Shown: piece after piece, positions 27,166 to 29,281 of the stretch | How positions within the stretch are numbered: position 1 is the stretch's first letter | Layout of the letters: every line of letters starts with the position of its first letter | Assembly: GCA_023460935.1 (NCBI GenBank) | Contig: JAEWOI010000037.1 | Coordinates: forward strand, 1 to 29,281 | Direction of reading: 5' to 3' | Origin: Actinomycetes bacterium | Lineage (GTDB): Bacteria; Actinomycetota; Actinomycetes; Propionibacteriales; Propionibacteriaceae | Length of the DNA stretch: 29,281 bases | The notes under the pieces: generated by a model | Seen by the model: only the letters and a program-made list of their open reading frames with translations | Told to the model about the DNA's origin: nothing | The model's database searches: none | Translations under genes and position numbers: made by a program

Positions 27166-27956
27166 GCACCCGCGCCCACCTCTGCCAGCAGTTCCAGCAG
27201 CGCGGCCACGGTGAACTCGGGGGCGTCGGCGTGCACCCAGTGGCCCGCGCCCGGCACGACGACCCTGCGGGCCGCAGGGAAGTACCCGGACATCGCATCG
27301 GAGTGCTCGGCTGTGACGTAGGCCGAGCGTTCGCCGACCAGCCACAGCACCGGCCCCCGGTACTGCCCGGACACCTCCGGCCAGCCCCCGACCTCGGCCA
27401 GGGAGTCCCCGAGCAGGGCCAGGTTGGGCTGCCAGTGCCAACCGCCCCGGCGACGCAGGTTCTGCAACAGGAACTGCCGCACGGTGTCGTCCGGCACCTC
27501 GACGGCGAGCCGGGCGTCGGCCTCGGCGCGGGAGGTGAGCGTGGCCAGGTCGAGACCGCGCATCGCCGCCACTAGCGGCGCGAACCCGTCCACCTGCTCC
27601 GAGGGCGCCGGCGCGATGTCGACCACGGCCAGACCGGCGACCAGTTCGGGGTGGTTCAGGGCGGTGAGCATCGCCACCTTGCCGCCCATCGAGTGCCCGA
27701 CCACCACCAGGCTGGCTGCCGAGCCCAGCCGCAGGTCGATCTCCGCGGCCACCGCCGCAGCCATGTCCGCATAGCTGAAGCGGTCGGTCCAGGCGCTGCT
27801 GCCGTGGTCCGGCAGGTCGAACAGCACGCTCGCGTGGCCGGCTGCTGCGAGTTCGCCGGCGATCGTTGTCCAGTTCCGGCCGCGCCCGAAGAGGCCGTGC
27901 AGGAAGGCGAACCGCGGCCGTCCGCTGCCGACCAGCTCGGTGTGCAGGCCGGCCAT
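27162..27956 (-). CDS. Alpha/beta hydrolase (YbfF/ABHD11-like esterase)
   Basis: 264 residues with a complete serine-hydrolase triad: oxyanion-hole HGLFGRGRNW (near 20-29), nucleophile Ser in VVGHSMGGKVAM, an acid in the region WLVGERSAYV and His in GAGHWVH. HGLFG and the order of motifs resemble the YbfF/ABHD11 esterase group. Substrate unknown. The ATG at 27956 overlaps the stop of the zinc-ribbon gene (TGATG), so the two are probably co-translated. An in-frame extension upstream would only read through that gene in another frame. Confidence 0.9.
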   Translation of the reverse strand: MAGLHTELVGSGRPRFAFLHGLFGRGRNWTTIAGELAAAGHASVLFDLPDHGSSAWTDRFSYADMAAAVAAEIDLRLGSAASLVVVGHSMGGKVAMLTALNHPELVAGLAVVDIAPAPSEQVDGFAPLVAAMRGLDLATLTSRAEADARLAVEVPDDTVRQFLLQNLRRRGGWHWQPNLALLGDSLAEVGGWPEVSGQYRGPVLWLVGERSAYVTAEHSDAMSGYFPAARRVVVPGAGHWVHADAPEFTVAALLELLAEVGAGA

Positions 27957-28231
27957 CAGCGCCGCCGCTGCCAGCAGCCGGTGTGCCAGTGGCGTCTCTC
28001 GTCCACCGCGGAGGCCGAACCGATGCTGGCTTCGCGCGGCCACGCGACCAGGTGCGGCGTGCCGGGCGAGACGGGGTGGCCGCAGCCCGGACAGGTGTAG
28101 GTCTTGGCCGCCACGGCACCCGGCATGGTCTGCACCATCCACTCACCGTCCGCCTTGACCTCGAGGCGGGCGAACGCGCCGGAGGCCAGCGGCCGGGGCG
28201 CGCGCAAGTGCTTGGAGGGTCGCTTCGCCAT
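27956..28231 (-). CDS. Small zinc-ribbon-like protein of unknown function
   Basis: 91 residues, strongly basic at the N-terminus (MAKRPSKHLRAPRP). A likely metal site is built from C47 and C50 (TCPGCG), H60, and H81/H83/C86 (HWHTGCW). Similar small proteins are found beside nucS in other actinobacteria, sometimes under the doubtful name ATP/GTP-binding protein; no nucleotide motif is visible. A role with nucleic acid is possible but unproven. The ATG at 28231 has TAGGCT 7 bases upstream, suggesting a leaderless mRNA; its stop overlaps the hydrolase start. Confidence 0.85.
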   Translation of the reverse strand: MAKRPSKHLRAPRPLASGAFARLEVKADGEWMVQTMPGAVAAKTYTCPGCGHPVSPGTPHLVAWPREASIGSASAVDERRHWHTGCWQRRR

Positions 28232-28238
28232 GGTGCCA

Positions 28239-28264
28239 AGCCTAACTGCGCGCGGTGTTAGGTT
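28239..28264. promoter_or_regulatory. Symmetric divergent promoters for the zinc-ribbon gene and nucS
   Basis: Minus strand -10 TAGGCT (plus 28239-28244) and plus strand -10 TAGGTT (28259-28264) face away from each other. They lie in an inverted repeat, CCTAAC (28241-28246) and GTTAGG (28257-28262). Each box is 6-7 bases from its start codon (ATG 28231, GTG 28271), so both mRNAs should be leaderless. Their upstream regions overlap completely. Confidence 0.6.
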
Positions 28265-28270
28265 GTCCGG

Positions 28271-28981
28271 GTGCGTCTGCTGATTGCCCGTTGCCAGGTC
28301 GACTACGCCGGACGACTCACCGCACACCTGCCGATGGCCACCCGCCTGATCATGGTGAAGGCTGACGGCTCGGTGTCGGTCCATGCCGACGACCGGGCGT
28401 ACAAGCCGCTGAACTGGATGAGCGCCCCGTGCCGGCTCACGGTGAGCCCGCCGCCGGACGACGTGGAGGCGGTGACTGCTGCGGACGAGCGCGGCCTCAC
28501 CGAGCTGTGGGAGGTGCGCAACGACGCCGGCGACACCCTGCAGCTGGCGATCGGTGAGGTCTTCCATGACTCCAGCCACGACCTCGGGCTGGACCCGGGC
28601 CTGCAGAAGGACGGGGTGGAGGCGCACCTGCAGGCCCTGCTCGCCGAGAACCCGGCCACCTTCGGCGACGGCTGGACGCTGGTGCAGCGGGAGTACCTGA
28701 CGCCGATCGGCCCGGTCGACCTGCTGTTCCGTGACCACGCTGGCGCCTACGTCGCGGTGGAGGTGAAGCGCCGCGGCGAGATCGACGGGGTGGAGCAGCT
28801 CACCCGCTACCTCACGCTGATGAACGCCGATCCGCGGTTGCGTCCGGTGCGCGGGGTGTTCGCTGCGCAGCTGATCAAGCCGCAGGCCCGCACGCTGGCC
28901 GGCACTCGCGGCATCGACTGCGTCCTGGTGGACTACGACGCCCTGCGCGGCCTGGACAACGACGAGGACCGCCTCTTCTGA
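28271..28981 (+). CDS. nucS: Mismatch-specific endonuclease NucS (EndoMS)
   Basis: 236 residues. NucS cuts both strands at mismatched bases and provides non-canonical mismatch repair in actinobacteria that lack MutS/MutL. Seen: the N-terminal beta domain (MRLLIARCQVDYAGRL, then ADDRAYKPLNWM), and the C-terminal RecB-like nuclease with D150 (GPVDLL), E164 and K166 (VEVKRRG), plus EQLTRYL. The protein ends DEDRLF; a short C-terminal motif of this kind is reported to bind the sliding clamp. The GTG at 28271 follows TAGGTT at 6 bases and is probably leaderless. Confidence 0.95.
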   Translation: MRLLIARCQVDYAGRLTAHLPMATRLIMVKADGSVSVHADDRAYKPLNWMSAPCRLTVSPPPDDVEAVTAADERGLTELWEVRNDAGDTLQLAIGEVFHDSSHDLGLDPGLQKDGVEAHLQALLAENPATFGDGWTLVQREYLTPIGPVDLLFRDHAGAYVAVEVKRRGEIDGVEQLTRYLTLMNADPRLRPVRGVFAAQLIKPQARTLAGTRGIDCVLVDYDALRGLDNDEDRLF

Positions 28982-28990
28982 AGCTCCCTG

Positions 28991-29020
28991 ACGTCTGTGG
29001 TTCGACGGGCGTCTGTGGGT
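28991..29020. repeat. Short direct repeat in the gap after nucS
   Basis: CGTCTGTGG occurs at 28992-29000 and 29010-29018, an 18-bp period, with TTCGACGGG between. On the minus strand the unit (CACAGACGCCCGTCGAA) resembles the unit of the palindrome after rho (CACCGACGCCCCCGAAA). The gap lies between the 3' ends of two convergent genes. Confidence 0.5.
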
Positions 29021-29026
29021 GGGCGG

Positions 29027-29281
29027 TCAGGAGCGGTCGAGGTGGGGTAGCAGTACCTCGCGGTAGAGCAGCAGCAGCGCGGCCATGGCGGGAATGGCCA
29101 GGATCGCGCCGACGAGGCCGAGCAGGAGGCCGCCGGAGATGGCTGCCAGCAGCACCAGCACGGCGGGCAGCTGGACGGAGTGGGCGAAGATCCTCGGCTG
29201 GATGAAGTAGGCGTCGAACTGCTGGTAGGCGAGGAAGAACACCAGCGTGACCAGCCCGGTGGTGGGGGAGACCGAGAAGGC
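29027..29281 (-). CDS. AI-2E family transporter, C-terminal part (gene runs off the window)
   Basis: The last 84 codons of a membrane protein are present; the frame is open to the window edge, so the 5' part lies beyond. The segment FFLAYQQFDAYFIQPRIFAHSV followed, in further pieces, by LPAVLVLLAAISGGLLLGLVGA and ILAIPAMAALLLLYREVLLPHL is typical of the C-terminus of the AI-2E (UPF0118) family, which includes exporters of autoinducer-2 and Na+/H+ antiporters. The substrate cannot be told. Convergent with nucS. Confidence 0.88.
   Translation of the reverse strand, partial: AFSVSPTTGLVTLVFFLAYQQFDAYFIQPRIFAHSVQLPAVLVLLAAISGGLLLGLVGAILAIPAMAALLLLYREVLLPHLDRS

Overview
The window is a high-GC stretch of actinobacterial chromosome carrying core housekeeping genes. 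The assignment rests on gene content and order: a Kgd-type 2-oxoglutarate decarboxylase with a fused E2-like domain and no lipoyl domain, an Eis-type acetyltransferase, NucS mismatch endonuclease, DUF2550, and the order lysA-hom-...-rho-rpmE-prfA-prmC-tsaC-wecA-atp operon-DUF2550-(cobO)-...-nucS, which is known from mycobacteria and relatives. Several genes look leaderless, with a TANNNT box 6-7 bases before the start codon, as is common in this phylum. Genus cannot be decided from the sequence. No insertion sequence, phage gene, integrase or CRISPR array was seen.

Layout. 1-3679 (minus): kgd, interrupted near its 3' end by an in-frame TAG at 56-58 although the frame beyond still encodes the conserved Kgd tail. 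3798-5714 (minus): a LuxR-type regulator. 5715-6289: a gene-free, structure-rich spacer. 6290-6361 (minus): tRNA-Arg(CCG). 6421-10276 (plus): a small lipoprotein, then lysA-hom-thrH with overlapping stop and start codons. 10277-10526: a comparatively AT-rich leader, then rho to 12260. 12270-12329: a 60-bp perfect palindrome between rho and the convergent eis-like gene (12376-13626, minus), whose 3' end is tandemly duplicated. 13783-17776 (plus): rpmE, a terminator-like hairpin, then prfA-prmC-tsaC-wecA, tightly packed. 17769-25811 (plus): atpI, atpZ, atpBEFHAGDC and a DUF2550 gene. 25802-26476 (minus): PduO-type cobalamin adenosyltransferase. 26527-27165 (plus): cyclophilin lipoprotein. 27162-28231 (minus): a zinc-ribbon protein and an alpha/beta hydrolase, divergent from nucS (28271-28981, plus). 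29027 to the edge (minus): 3' end of an AI-2E family transporter gene.

How it fits together. lysA, hom and thrH form an aspartate-family amino acid operon, but thrH occupies the place where thrC-thrB usually sit, which suggests that homoserine phosphate is made by a HAD phosphotransferase. prfA and prmC encode release factor 1 and its methylase. The atp genes encode a complete F1Fo ATP synthase. The observations most worth following up are the amber codon in kgd, the hom-thrH-rho arrangement, the palindrome after rho with the adjoining eis 3' duplication, and the symmetric divergent promoters between nucS and the zinc-ribbon gene. I did not find a convincing new multi-gene system.
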